Assembly (NCBI GenBank): GCA_963669315.1
Contig: OY770021.1
Location: forward strand, 3,472,001 to 3,536,000
Length of the DNA stretch: 64,000 nucleotides
DNA from: SZUA-547 sp963669315
GTDB taxonomy: Bacteria > Pseudomonadota > Alphaproteobacteria > Rhodobacterales > Rhodobacteraceae
Direction of reading: 5' to 3'
Part shown: in pieces, positions 25,556 to 34,036 of the stretch
Numbering within the stretch: the stretch's first letter is position 1
Layout of the letters: each line of letters begins with the position of its first letter
Translations under genes and position numbers: made by a program
The notes under the pieces: model-generated
What the model was told of the DNA's origin: nothing
Seen by the model: the letters and a program-made list of their open reading frames with translations, nothing else
Databases searched by the model: none

Positions 25556-26248
25556 ATGGATCGCCGTTTGGCGGCCATCGTCGCCGCGGACGTCGTCGCC
25601 GCGGACGTCGTCGGATTTCTCGGCTAGCCGGATCGGCTGAGGAGGATGCGCTCAGGCGTCTGGAGGACGTATTGACCAACGTGAACGCGCGCATCTCCGA
25701 CGCAGGGGGGCGGGTTTTTCCCATGCGGGCGACGGGGTGATGGTCGAGTTCTCCAGCCCGGTCGCCGCAGTCCGGTCGGCATTCTATATTCAACGGGATC
25801 TTGTGTTGAAACGGCGCGGCGATCCGGATGCGCTCAAATTGCGCATGGGTGTGCCTCTGGCCGATGTGGTCGCCAATGACGATGACTATCTAGGCGATGG
25901 CGTGAATATCGCCGCACGGGTCGAGGCGGCGGCCGATCCCGATTCGGTGACGATCAGCGCGCTGTGTTCGAGCAGGTGAAACGCGCGGCGCTGCTCATAT
26001 TCGAGGATCTGGGTCCGGCGGATCTCAAGATTATCTCGGAGCTCCCGCATTTGACTCGACGGGCCGCTGCGTATGGCGCCGCGTCGGTGGTGGAGTGCGA
26101 AGGAGAGATCAAAAATTTTGTGCAAGCGCTGCTTCGCGTGGGTCCCAGCTTTAATGTCAGAGAATTCATATCGACAGAATTTTACCGTGACCCCTCGATT
26201 GCAAACAGGCTGAGCGCTTTGCTGCGGTCGGGCGGTTTTCCTGAATAG
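25556..26248 (+). pseudogene. Class III adenylate/guanylate cyclase pseudogene
   Basis: Broken pieces read in order as one family protein. Frame one starts MDRRLAAIVAADVV, repeats AADVV and hits a stop at about 25625. Another frame continues SRLAGSAEEDALRRLEDVL, then DGVMVEFSSPVAAVRSAFYI, GDGVNIAARVEAAADPDSVT up to a stop near 25977. A third frame continues FEQVKRAALLIFEDLGPADL and jumps to an ending, FYRDPSIANRLSALLRSGGF, typical of the C-terminus of cyclase-TPR proteins. So the gene has frame breaks, a small duplication (gccgcggacgtcgtc twice at 25586-25615) and a large internal deletion. It can no longer make cyclic nucleotides. Confidence 0.8.
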
Positions 26249-26648
26249 CTGAACTGGCGCTGATTGCGCGTCATTTCGGCCGTTTCTGGCGCCAAATGCC
26301 GTTGGTTCAGGTTGTTTTAGACCACCCCCCGACAAGTTGTTGCGCTGCAATAGAATTTCCGCACCGCAGCGTGAATCGTCCACGGCTAGTGGCTCCGCTT
26401 TCGTCAAGCACAAAATGTGGCCGCTTCGCCTAATTTTTTGTTTGACGTTTGGGCGTCCGCCCCACATTGTGGTGTGGCTGACGGCGAGCGACACAACATC
26501 TAGGGGTCACGCCCCGAAAAATCGTAAGCTAGGCGGCACATACAACGATATGGCGGCAATCGCCTGAAAGTCGGTGATCCGCGCCTGATCTAACGGGCGC
26601 GACGAGGGTACAGGTCCGCGCGGCGGACACGAAGAGGGACGGAACGAC
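26249..26648. other. Noncoding region upstream of nrdJ
   Basis: 400 bases without a credible gene. They separate the cyclase pseudogene from nrdJ and should hold the nrdJ promoter. A pair of NrdR-box-like sites lies at 26460-26506. I see no B12-box core and no multi-stem layout of a cobalamin riboswitch. A ribosome binding site (AGGGACGGAACGAC) directly precedes the nrdJ ATG. Confidence 0.5.
26460..26506 (+). promoter_or_regulatory. Candidate tandem NrdR boxes for nrdJ
   Basis: Two imperfect 16-base palindromes, CCCCACATTGTGGTGT (26460) and ACACAACATCTAGGGG (26491), resemble the NrdR consensus acaCwATATwGtgt-like pattern. Their starts are 31 bases apart, the helical phasing known for NrdR box pairs. 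They lie about 145-190 bases before the class II ribonucleotide reductase gene, the standard NrdR target. Box two matches at about 12 of 16 positions, box one less well; so this is a candidate, not a firm site. Confidence 0.45.
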
Positions 26649-29600
26649 ATGAAACTAGAGCGTCGATTCACCACCGAAGGCGCCTCTCCTTATGACGCGA
26701 TCGAGTTTCGCAAAGCGACGAGCGAGATTCGGAACCCGGACGGGTCCATCGTCTTCAAGCTGGATAAGATCGACGTTCCCGCGTCCTGGAGCCAGGTGGC
26801 TTGCGACGTGATCGCCCAGAAATATTTCCGCAAGGCGGGCATTCCGGCGGCCTCCAAGAAGGTGCGCGAGAAGGGCGTGCCGTCCTTCCTGTGGCGCTCT
26901 GTGCCGGATCAGAAAAAGCTGGATAAGCTGCCCGAGGAGGAGCGCTTCGGGGGCGAGACCACGGCGACGCAGGTTTTCGACCGACTGGCCGGCGCTTGGG
27001 CCTATTGGGGTTGGAATGGCGGTTATTTTTCGGCCGAGGCCGATGCTCAGACCTATTACGACGAGATGCGGTTCATGCTGGCCAAGCAGATGGCCGCGCC
27101 GAACTCTCCGCAATGGTTCAACACCGGCCTGCATTGGGCCTATGGCATCGACGGTCCCAGCCAGGGGCATCACTATGTCGACTACAAGTCCGGCAAGCTG
27201 GTCAAATCCAACTCCGCCTATGAGCATCCCCAGCCGCATGCCTGTTTCATCCAGTCCGTTGCCGACGACCTGGTGAATGATGGCGGCATCATGGACCTCT
27301 GGACCCGTGAGGCGCGTCTCTTCAAATACGGTTCGGGCACCGGCACCAACTTCTCTTCGCTGCGCGCGGAGAACGAGCCGCTGGGCGGTGGCGGAAAATC
27401 CTCCGGCCTGATGAGCTTCCTGAAGATCGGCGACCGGGCGGCGGGCGCCATCAAGTCGGGCGGCACGACGCGTCGCGCGGCCAAGATGGTGATCTGCGAT
27501 ATGGATCACCCGGATATCGAGAACTTCATAAACTGGAAGGTCAAGGAAGAGCAGAAGGTCGCCAGCCTGGTCGCAGGCTCGAAGATGCATGAGAAGCTGC
27601 TGAACGAGATCTTCGGCGCGATCCGCGCTTGGGACGGCTCGGAAGAAGGCGCGACCGATCCGAAGGCCAATCATGGCCTGAAGAAAGCGATCAAGGTGGC
27701 GCGACGGGCTTCGATTCCAGAGACCTATGTGAAGCGCGTGCTGCAATACGCGGCGCAGGGCTACGCCTCCATCGAGTTCCCGACCTACGACACCGACTGG
27801 GATTCGGAGGCTTACGTCACCGTCGCCGGGCAGAACTCCAACAACTCGGTGCGCGTCACCGACGCCTTTTTGAAAGCGGTGGAGACCGACGCCGATTGGG
27901 AGCTGGTCCGCCGCACCGACGGCGAGGTCGCCAGGACAGTCAGCGCGCGCGAGCTGTGGGACCAGATCGGCCACGCCGCCTGGGCCTGCGCCGATCCGGG
28001 CGTGCAATATCACGACACGATCAATGACTGGCACACTTGTCCGGCCAGCGGATCGATCCGCGCGTCGAACCCCTGCTCGGAGTACATGTTCCTCGACGAT
28101 ACGGCGTGCAATCTGGCTTCGCTGAACTTGCTGACCTTCCTGAAGAAGGGCGAGTTCGACGTCGCGGCCTATGAGCATGCGGTGCGCCTGTGGACGGTGA
28201 CGCTGGAAATCTCGGTGTTGATGGCGCAGTTCCCGAGCCCTGAGATTGCGGAGCTGTCCTATCGTTACCGCACGCTTGGCCTCGGTTACGCCAATATCGG
28301 CGGCCTTTTGATGAACCTCGGCTATAGCTACGACTCGGAAGAGGGACGGGCGCTTTGCGGCGCGCTAACCGCGATCCTGACCGGCGTCTCGTACGCCACC
28401 TCGGCTGAAATGGCGGGCGAGTTGGGGCCGTTCCCCGGATATGAGGCGAACGCCGACCACATGCTGCGGGTGATCCGCAACCACCGCCGCGCGGCGCTGG
28501 GTTCGGAGGATGGCTTTGAGGGGCTGGCGACCAAGCCGGTCGCGCTCGATCACGCTGGTTGCCCCGATGAGCGCCTTGTGGCTCGGGCCGTCGCGGCCTG
28601 GGACTCGGCGCTGGCCCTGGGCGAAAAGCATGGTTTCCGCAACGCGCAAGCCAGCGTGATCGCGCCCACCGGCACGATCGGCCTGGTGATGGATTGCGAC
28701 ACCACCGGCATCGAGCCCGACTTCGCGCTGGTGAAGTTCAAGAAGCTCGCGGGAGGCGGATACTTCAAGATCATCAACAGCTCGGTTCCCGCGGCGCTGA
28801 CGACGCTTGGCTACGACGAGCCGACGATCCGCGGAATCATCGATTACGCAGTAGGTTTCGGCACGCTTTCGGAAGCGCCGGGCGTCAACCACACCGCGCT
28901 GATCGAGAAAGGCTTCGGACCGGCTGAGATCGAGAAGGTCGAGGAGAATCTCGCCTCCGCTTTCGACATCCGGTTCGTGTTCAATCAGTGGACGCTTGGA
29001 GAAGCGTTCTGCACCGAGACTCTGGGCCTCGACGCGACACGCCTCAACGACCCATCCTTCGACCTTCTTAAAGAGATCGGCTTTTCGAAGAATGAGATCG
29101 AGGCGGCCAACGCGCATGTCTGCGGGACGATGACGTTGGAGGGCGCGCCGGGGCTCAGAGACCAGGATCTGTCGGTCTTCGACTGCGCCAATCCCTGCGG
29201 CAAGATTGGCAAGCGCTATCTCTCGGTCGACAGCCACATCCGCATGATGGCGGCGGCGCAGAGCTTCATTTCGGGCGCGATCTCGAAAACCATCAACATG
29301 CCGAACGATGCGACGATCGAGGATTGCCTGGAGGCGTATGTCCTCAGCTGGAAACTGGGCGTTAAAGCCAACGCGCTCTATCGCGACGGCTCGAAACTCA
29401 GCCAGCCACTGGCGACTCAGTTGATCGATGACGATGAGGATGCGGACGATCTGGCCGAGGAGCTTTCTTCGGATCAGCCGGCCGCGTTGCGCGCCGAGAA
29501 GCTGGCCGAACGGATCGTCGAAAAGGTCGTGGTCAAAGAGGTGATCCGCGAGGTGGCGAAGAGCAGTCGGAACACCCTGCCGGAACGTCGCCGCGGCTAC

Positions 29601-30353
29601 ACCCAGAAGGCCGTCGTCGGCGGGCACAAGGTCTATCTCCGCACCGGCGAATATGAAGATGGCAAGCTGGGTGAGATCTTCATCGACATGCACAAGGAAG
29701 GCGCCGGCTTCCGGGCGATGATGAACAACTTCGCCATCGCGATCTCGGTCGGTCTGCAACATGGGGTGCCGCTGCACCATTTCGTCGATCAGTTTACCTT
29801 CACCCGTTTTGAACCGGCTGGCATGGTGCAGGGCAACGACTCGATCAAGAACGCGACTTCGATCCTCGATTACATTTTCCGCGAGTTGGCGGTCAGTTAT
29901 CTGGGGCGCAACGATCTGGCTCATGTCGAGCAGGAAGGCGTGCGTTTCGATGAGCTTGGCGAGGGCGAAGACCAGACGAATGTCGCCGAGGCGCCGGAAG
30001 ACGCCGCGCAACCCGCCATCGAGATGGTGAAGAAATACGCCTCGAACGGGTTCCTGCGTCAAACGCTTCCCAACCAGCTTTACGTGCTGAAAGGTGGCGC
30101 GGACGATGCGAGAGCTTCGGTTAGCGCTGCGGCCGTCGAAGCGGGCCAGGTCGTCGAGACGATCGGGTCAGGCGCGTCCGCCGCCGCATCCAGCGTCGGC
30201 GCCGCTGGCGTGGCTGTGATGGACCGCGTGGCCGAGGCTCGGATGAAGGGCTTTGAGGGCGATCCCTGCGGCGAATGCGGGAACTTCACCCTCGTGCGAA
30301 ACGGCACCTGCATGAAATGCAACACTTGTGGCGCGACGTCCGGCTGCAGTTAA
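26649..30353 (+). CDS. nrdJ: Adenosylcobalamin-dependent class II ribonucleotide reductase
   Basis: A 1234-residue enzyme that makes deoxyribonucleotides with B12 as radical source, with or without oxygen. Substrate and radical site features: SPQWFNTGLHWAYGI (about 155), HACFIQSVADD (near 197, first redox Cys), FKYGSGTGTNFSSLR, and SNPCSEYMFLDDTACNLASL (near 475, thiyl-radical Cys and its Glu partner). APTGTIGLVMDCDTTGIEPD lies near 675. The linker around 930-975 is charged. The C-terminus is CGECGNFTLVRNGTCMKCNT followed by CGATSGCS, a zinc ribbon with the shuttle cysteines. All key residues are present. It is flanked by candidate NrdR boxes and a strong terminator, so it is likely a single-gene unit. 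Family length is about 1200 in alphaproteobacteria. Confidence 0.97.
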   Translation: MKLERRFTTEGASPYDAIEFRKATSEIRNPDGSIVFKLDKIDVPASWSQVACDVIAQKYFRKAGIPAASKKVREKGVPSFLWRSVPDQKKLDKLPEEERFGGETTATQVFDRLAGAWAYWGWNGGYFSAEADAQTYYDEMRFMLAKQMAAPNSPQWFNTGLHWAYGIDGPSQGHHYVDYKSGKLVKSNSAYEHPQPHACFIQSVADDLVNDGGIMDLWTREARLFKYGSGTGTNFSSLRAENEPLGGGGKSSGLMSFLKIGDRAAGAIKSGGTTRRAAKMVICDMDHPDIENFINWKVKEEQKVASLVAGSKMHEKLLNEIFGAIRAWDGSEEGATDPKANHGLKKAIKVARRASIPETYVKRVLQYAAQGYASIEFPTYDTDWDSEAYVTVAGQNSNNSVRVTDAFLKAVETDADWELVRRTDGEVARTVSARELWDQIGHAAWACADPGVQYHDTINDWHTCPASGSIRASNPCSEYMFLDDTACNLASLNLLTFLKKGEFDVAAYEHAVRLWTVTLEISVLMAQFPSPEIAELSYRYRTLGLGYANIGGLLMNLGYSYDSEEGRALCGALTAILTGVSYATSAEMAGELGPFPGYEANADHMLRVIRNHRRAALGSEDGFEGLATKPVALDHAGCPDERLVARAVAAWDSALALGEKHGFRNAQASVIAPTGTIGLVMDCDTTGIEPDFALVKFKKLAGGGYFKIINSSVPAALTTLGYDEPTIRGIIDYAVGFGTLSEAPGVNHTALIEKGFGPAEIEKVEENLASAFDIRFVFNQWTLGEAFCTETLGLDATRLNDPSFDLLKEIGFSKNEIEAANAHVCGTMTLEGAPGLRDQDLSVFDCANPCGKIGKRYLSVDSHIRMMAAAQSFISGAISKTINMPNDATIEDCLEAYVLSWKLGVKANALYRDGSKLSQPLATQLIDDDEDADDLAEELSSDQPAALRAEKLAERIVEKVVVKEVIREVAKSSRNTLPERRRGYTQKAVVGGHKVYLRTGEYEDGKLGEIFIDMHKEGAGFRAMMNNFAIAISVGLQHGVPLHHFVDQFTFTRFEPAGMVQGNDSIKNATSILDYIFRELAVSYLGRNDLAHVEQEGVRFDELGEGEDQTNVAEAPEDAAQPAIEMVKKYASNGFLRQTLPNQLYVLKGGADDARASVSAAAVEAGQVVETIGSGASAAASSVGAAGVAVMDRVAEARMKGFEGDPCGECGNFTLVRNGTCMKCNTCGATSGCS

Positions 30354-30457
30354 TCCCCAGGCGGCGCGCCACACTGCGCCGTCCACACTCCTACAGGCCG
30401 CAGGCGAGAAACCGAGCAGTAATTAGAAGCCTGAATCACAATCAAAAAAAGACTTAG

Positions 30458-30483
30458 GGGGGCGCTCAGCGCCCCCTTTTTTT
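30458..30483 (+). terminator. Rho-independent terminator of nrdJ
   Basis: GGGGGCGC (30458-30465), loop TCA, GCGCCCCC (30469-30476), then seven T. A perfect 8-bp GC stem followed at once by the T-run, 105 bases after the nrdJ stop. The next gene is on the other strand and ends at 30501. Confidence 0.95.
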
Positions 30484-30500
30484 GTTGTGTTCAAATTTCG

Positions 30501-30755
30501 TCAGACGCACTCGTACCAGTAAACGGTTTCTACTCCGGCGTTGAAGTCCTGACTCTTTACCAGGTTCGGCGACAGACCGATCTTAGAGCAGTGTTCAACG
30601 GCGATGGGTTCGGGGTTTATTTGCCAACCGGCCCAGATTTTTATCGTATCGCGCGATTTGTCCATGACACGAGGCGGTCCGTAGTATTCCTCAGACACCT
30701 CTTGCACGGTGCATGCCGCAAGGACGCATGCCAGACCAAACACCAACCAGCGCAT
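30501..30755 (-). CDS. Small lipoprotein
   Basis: An 84-residue protein with a lipoprotein signal: MRWLVFGLACVLAACTVQEV, with lipobox LAAC, Cys at about residue 15. The mature part holds two further cysteines (EHCSKIG and the C-terminal YWYECV), which could form a disulfide in the periplasm. I do not recognise a family. The start at 30753-30755 follows GAGGTGG; an in-frame extension to 30836 has no signal-peptide character. Orientation is convergent with nrdJ. Confidence 0.75.
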   Translation of the reverse strand: MRWLVFGLACVLAACTVQEVSEEYYGPPRVMDKSRDTIKIWAGWQINPEPIAVEHCSKIGLSPNLVKSQDFNAGVETVYWYECV

Positions 30756-30860
30756 ATACCACCTCACCCCAAGTCCTTTCTCTGAAGTTAACATGCTGTT
30801 TGACCCTTCGGGAACAGCGGACCGCGCCCGCGGCAAGGCGAGCGCGGCATTTATCGTGGG

Positions 30861-33644
30861 TTATCGCGTCCGCGCCTGAAGCTCCACATCGGAGGGCAGG
30901 GCGGATCGGCGCCGGAATTCGAGCCTGGTGATGACACCGTCCGGAAACGCGCTGGATCCACTGTTCGACAGAAGGTGCAGATCCGTCGGCTGCGTGTCGA
31001 GAATGGCGTTCGAGTCGCCGGCAACTTCACCGCCGTCCAGACAGGCTTTGCGCGTCGATCCATCCCAGACGACAATCAGTTTGTGATGGTCGTCGTTTAG
31101 TACCGATCCGGCGCGTCCAGATATGGTCAACGCGGTCGTCCCATTGTCGATCTCGATATCACCGCTGGGATCTACCCGCGCCAGGGCCTGACCGGGCGTT
31201 CCGCCAACAAGCTCTCCTCCGCGCGCCCGGCGGAAATGCAGCTCCATCTCGAACGCGCCCGAGGCGGGCGAGAGTTGCAGCCAGCCGGGGTTGATAATCC
31301 GCAGGTCGTCGTCCTGGGTTGCGACCGATGAGCCGAGCGTCGGAATCGGCATCAACGAGTGCGGCGAGTCCAGCGCGCCGGCTTGCGACAGTAGGATCGA
31401 GTTCGTTCCATCCAGAGATACCGTCGAATCGCCGTCCGCTTCGGCCAGAAGGAATCGAAGCGGCCCGGCTTTGTCGGCGTCTCCGGCGATATCCCAGCTG
31501 ATCGAGCATTGAACCCAGCCGTCTGACAGCTCGTAAATTTCGGCCATATCGACGTCCGAATCGAGTGTTCCTACCGAGGGCGGATCGCCGATTCCGAGAT
31601 ACCCAGACGCGATGGTCGTCATACTGGCGTTATACGATCTGAGCCAGTTGGACTGATCCGCCTTCGCAAGAATAGAAAGCGTCACCGGCCCGTCAGGCAA
31701 TGACAACGAGTCGTGCATATATACCGCGCCGGCCCCAGACGCGTCATTGTCTGAGAACTTGCTGGCGCTGTGCTCGCCATCCGGACCAGGCAGATTCTCC
31801 GAGATGACGGCGCGGGTTTTAGTCCAGTTCGAAGCGGTGAAATCGTTGCTGTGCGGAAAGCGGTTGACCGCTCCCCGCTCTACCACCAAGCCCTTGGCGC
31901 CTGTTGACGCCGGTCGCCTTTCGGAAACGCTTTCGGCGCCGAAGCCAATATCGCCACCGCCAACCCCCGCGGCCTCGGCGGGGGAGCCTGCGGTGAAGGC
32001 GTAGTCGACCATTTGCAGCGTGTCCGCTATGCCGATGAGGGGATCGTCGGGGATCGAGCCTTGAATATCAGCCCCGGCCGCGATCAGGTCGGCGTCATAG
32101 GTTTTCCCATCGCTCAGGATGTTGTTGTGGAACTGCGTAGACGCGGCGGCGATGTATCCGGCGTTCGCCGGGTCCAGAACCATGAAGGTGTAAGCGCCGG
32201 AGAAAATGTTATTCTTAATGATCCAGGCTCCACCAGCGCCGGGGTCGAAGTTGGAGAAGAACGTGTTTGACAGACCGGTAGCCGGGCCAGTGAAGACGCT
32301 ATTCTCGATGGTCAGGTCATAGGTGCGTGCTCGGGCGCTGAACAATCCGAAGCAGCGGGTCAGGGTCGCCGAATCCTCACCGATCATGTCGGCGTAGAGG
32401 TTGACGAAGCAGTCCTCGAAAACGATATCGCCGCCGCTGTAGAGTTCATAACGGTGAGAGAGGTCGCCTATCTGACAGCGGGTCAGGGTGACATCGCCCT
32501 GAAGGTTCTGGTTGGCGCCAGCAGGATCGAGGATGCAATCTCTTAGTTCACCTCTGCTGTCGTCTCGATAGTCGACCAATCCGCGGAACGTGCAGTATTC
32601 GGCGTTCACCACCGAATCGTCGACATGCACCATCGGGCGGACGACGTCGCCCTCGATGACGACGTTGTGCAGGTTGATCGCGGCGTTCTGATGCGCGGAC
32701 ACGCCGTCCTCGCCATCGGCGATTCTCACATCATGGACATTCGTCGTAGTCTGGCCGCGCGTTCCGATCGAGTTCGCAGACGGCACGGTCAAGCCGGTCA
32801 CGAGCAAACCATTGCCGTAGATCGTGTAGGATCCCCGGTTGCCGACTCCGCCAAATTCAAACGCATAGCTGTTGGTGACCGAGGCGCCATTCATGACGCA
32901 GCCGCGTTCGAACACGATCTCGAGACTGGTCTCCGAAGAAAACGATGCGCTCGTCACATTCACAGTGTCGGAGTCGCCGGAGTCGTAGAGCCCTGCCTTG
33001 ACCAGAACGCGTTTTTTTTGACCATCCGTGAGCAGGGCGGAGGATATTTTGGACAGGCTCGCCCAGGCTGTGCCGATGGAAGCGCCGTCGTTGGAGTCTT
33101 CTCCGGTCTTGGCGTCGATGTAGTAGTCAAATGGCCCGTCCAGCCCAAGCAACGGCCGGGGTTCGTTCCAAAGGCGCGGCGCGTAGACGATTGAGTCGGC
33201 GGTCTCGATATAGGTCTCGACCGCCGGGTGACGGTGCAGCCGAACCTCCGTCACCGATCCGCTGACCGTGCATGTGATCGATGTCCCGAAGGCGACGATT
33301 GTCATCGCGACCAGATCATTCGCGCTGCTTCCATTGAGCGCGCCGGTTGCGCCCCCCGAAAACGTAATCGTGCCTGTTCCCCGGAACCCGACGCGGTATG
33401 TCACGCCGGATCTGACTGAAATGCTCTGGCTGACGCCAACGGCCGAGTTGAGGAACAGGTTATGCGCGCCAAACTTCAGAATACCGTCCTCAAGCGTGGT
33501 TTTGAGCGAGGCGACACCGGCTGAGGAGGCGGTCAACGACAGCGCCGACGCCTCTGACTTCAGGTGAGTTGAAAGGGACCAAAGGGTGAAATCGTCTGGC
33601 GATCGCTGGGACGCCGGACAGAGCCCGAACCCAATCGTCACCAT
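30861..33644 (-). CDS. GTA head-spike fibre-like (GhsB-type) / phage tail-spike-like protein
   Basis: A 927-residue protein with three parts. Residues 1-165 are a beta-rich N-terminal module. Residues 168-560 look like a right-handed parallel beta-helix: it begins DYYIDAKTGEDSNDG and contains many short N-x-[VIF]-F/D-x-C turns such as DIVFEDCFVNLYAD and WIIKNNIFSGAYTFM. Residues 590-927 hold carbohydrate-binding-like modules as in phage tail proteins (SNDFTASNWTKTRAVISENL, AVYMHDSLSLPDGPVTLSIL). Its ATG overlaps the stop of the small spike-base gene by 7 bp (ATGGTGA), so they are co-translated. In Rhodobacter capsulatus the pair GhsA-GhsB forms head spikes of the gene transfer agent that bind capsule of the recipient. 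By context this is the fibre; the sequence would be expected to vary with the host polysaccharide. Confidence 0.75.
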   Translation of the reverse strand: MVTIGFGLCPASQRSPDDFTLWSLSTHLKSEASALSLTASSAGVASLKTTLEDGILKFGAHNLFLNSAVGVSQSISVRSGVTYRVGFRGTGTITFSGGATGALNGSSANDLVAMTIVAFGTSITCTVSGSVTEVRLHRHPAVETYIETADSIVYAPRLWNEPRPLLGLDGPFDYYIDAKTGEDSNDGASIGTAWASLSKISSALLTDGQKKRVLVKAGLYDSGDSDTVNVTSASFSSETSLEIVFERGCVMNGASVTNSYAFEFGGVGNRGSYTIYGNGLLVTGLTVPSANSIGTRGQTTTNVHDVRIADGEDGVSAHQNAAINLHNVVIEGDVVRPMVHVDDSVVNAEYCTFRGLVDYRDDSRGELRDCILDPAGANQNLQGDVTLTRCQIGDLSHRYELYSGGDIVFEDCFVNLYADMIGEDSATLTRCFGLFSARARTYDLTIENSVFTGPATGLSNTFFSNFDPGAGGAWIIKNNIFSGAYTFMVLDPANAGYIAAASTQFHNNILSDGKTYDADLIAAGADIQGSIPDDPLIGIADTLQMVDYAFTAGSPAEAAGVGGGDIGFGAESVSERRPASTGAKGLVVERGAVNRFPHSNDFTASNWTKTRAVISENLPGPDGEHSASKFSDNDASGAGAVYMHDSLSLPDGPVTLSILAKADQSNWLRSYNASMTTIASGYLGIGDPPSVGTLDSDVDMAEIYELSDGWVQCSISWDIAGDADKAGPLRFLLAEADGDSTVSLDGTNSILLSQAGALDSPHSLMPIPTLGSSVATQDDDLRIINPGWLQLSPASGAFEMELHFRRARGGELVGGTPGQALARVDPSGDIEIDNGTTALTISGRAGSVLNDDHHKLIVVWDGSTRKACLDGGEVAGDSNAILDTQPTDLHLLSNSGSSAFPDGVITRLEFRRRSALPSDVELQARTR

Positions 33645-33895
33645 AGCGCGACGACCGCACTGGCCGTGGTGCCGGTGGCGAGAACCCGTTCGACGCGGAT
33701 CGGTAGGACGCCGATGGCGCCGGTCAGAGTAACCTCTTCACCATTCGCCATCCGCACCGCGAGATCACCGGCGACACCGACCCAGATTGCTCTCGACGTA
33801 CTGGGGAGGTCGGTGGCGTCATTCGGTGTTATTTCATGCGCGCTGACAGCGGGACTGGACAGGGACAGGCCCAAATTCTTGTACGGATCGGACAT
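33638..33895 (-). CDS. GTA head spike base protein, RCAP_rcc01079 (GhsA) family
   Basis: An 85-residue protein matching the spike base family of the Rhodobacter capsulatus gene transfer agent along its length: SDPYKNLGLSLSSPAVSAHE, then ITPNDATDLPSTSRAIWVGV, DLAVRMANGEEVTLTG and PIRVERVLATGTTASAVVAL. In that system the base protein connects the head to the fibre. The ATG 33893-33895 has AAGGAG 7 bases before; the in-frame extension to 33961 is rejected. No other GTA gene (terminase, portal, capsid, tail) is visible, so this is a satellite cassette, as the head-spike genes are in R. capsulatus. Confidence 0.88.
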   Translation of the reverse strand: MSDPYKNLGLSLSSPAVSAHEITPNDATDLPSTSRAIWVGVAGDLAVRMANGEEVTLTGAIGVLPIRVERVLATGTTASAVVALW

Positions 33896-34036
33896 CGCAG
33901 GCTCCTTGGCGTGGCGGTGCTGGATAATTGGGGGAGGACGCCCCCACACCAGGCGATGCATAGATCTAAAATTTTAAGAAACTCTTGGGCGACTCGTCTT
34001 TGGGCAGAATTTACCCCACAGACAACAGAAAAGGCC

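Noticed and set aside
26249..26648. Cobalamin riboswitch before nrdJ
   Set aside because: I see no B12-box core and no matching stem arrangement; the palindromes present fit NrdR boxes better.
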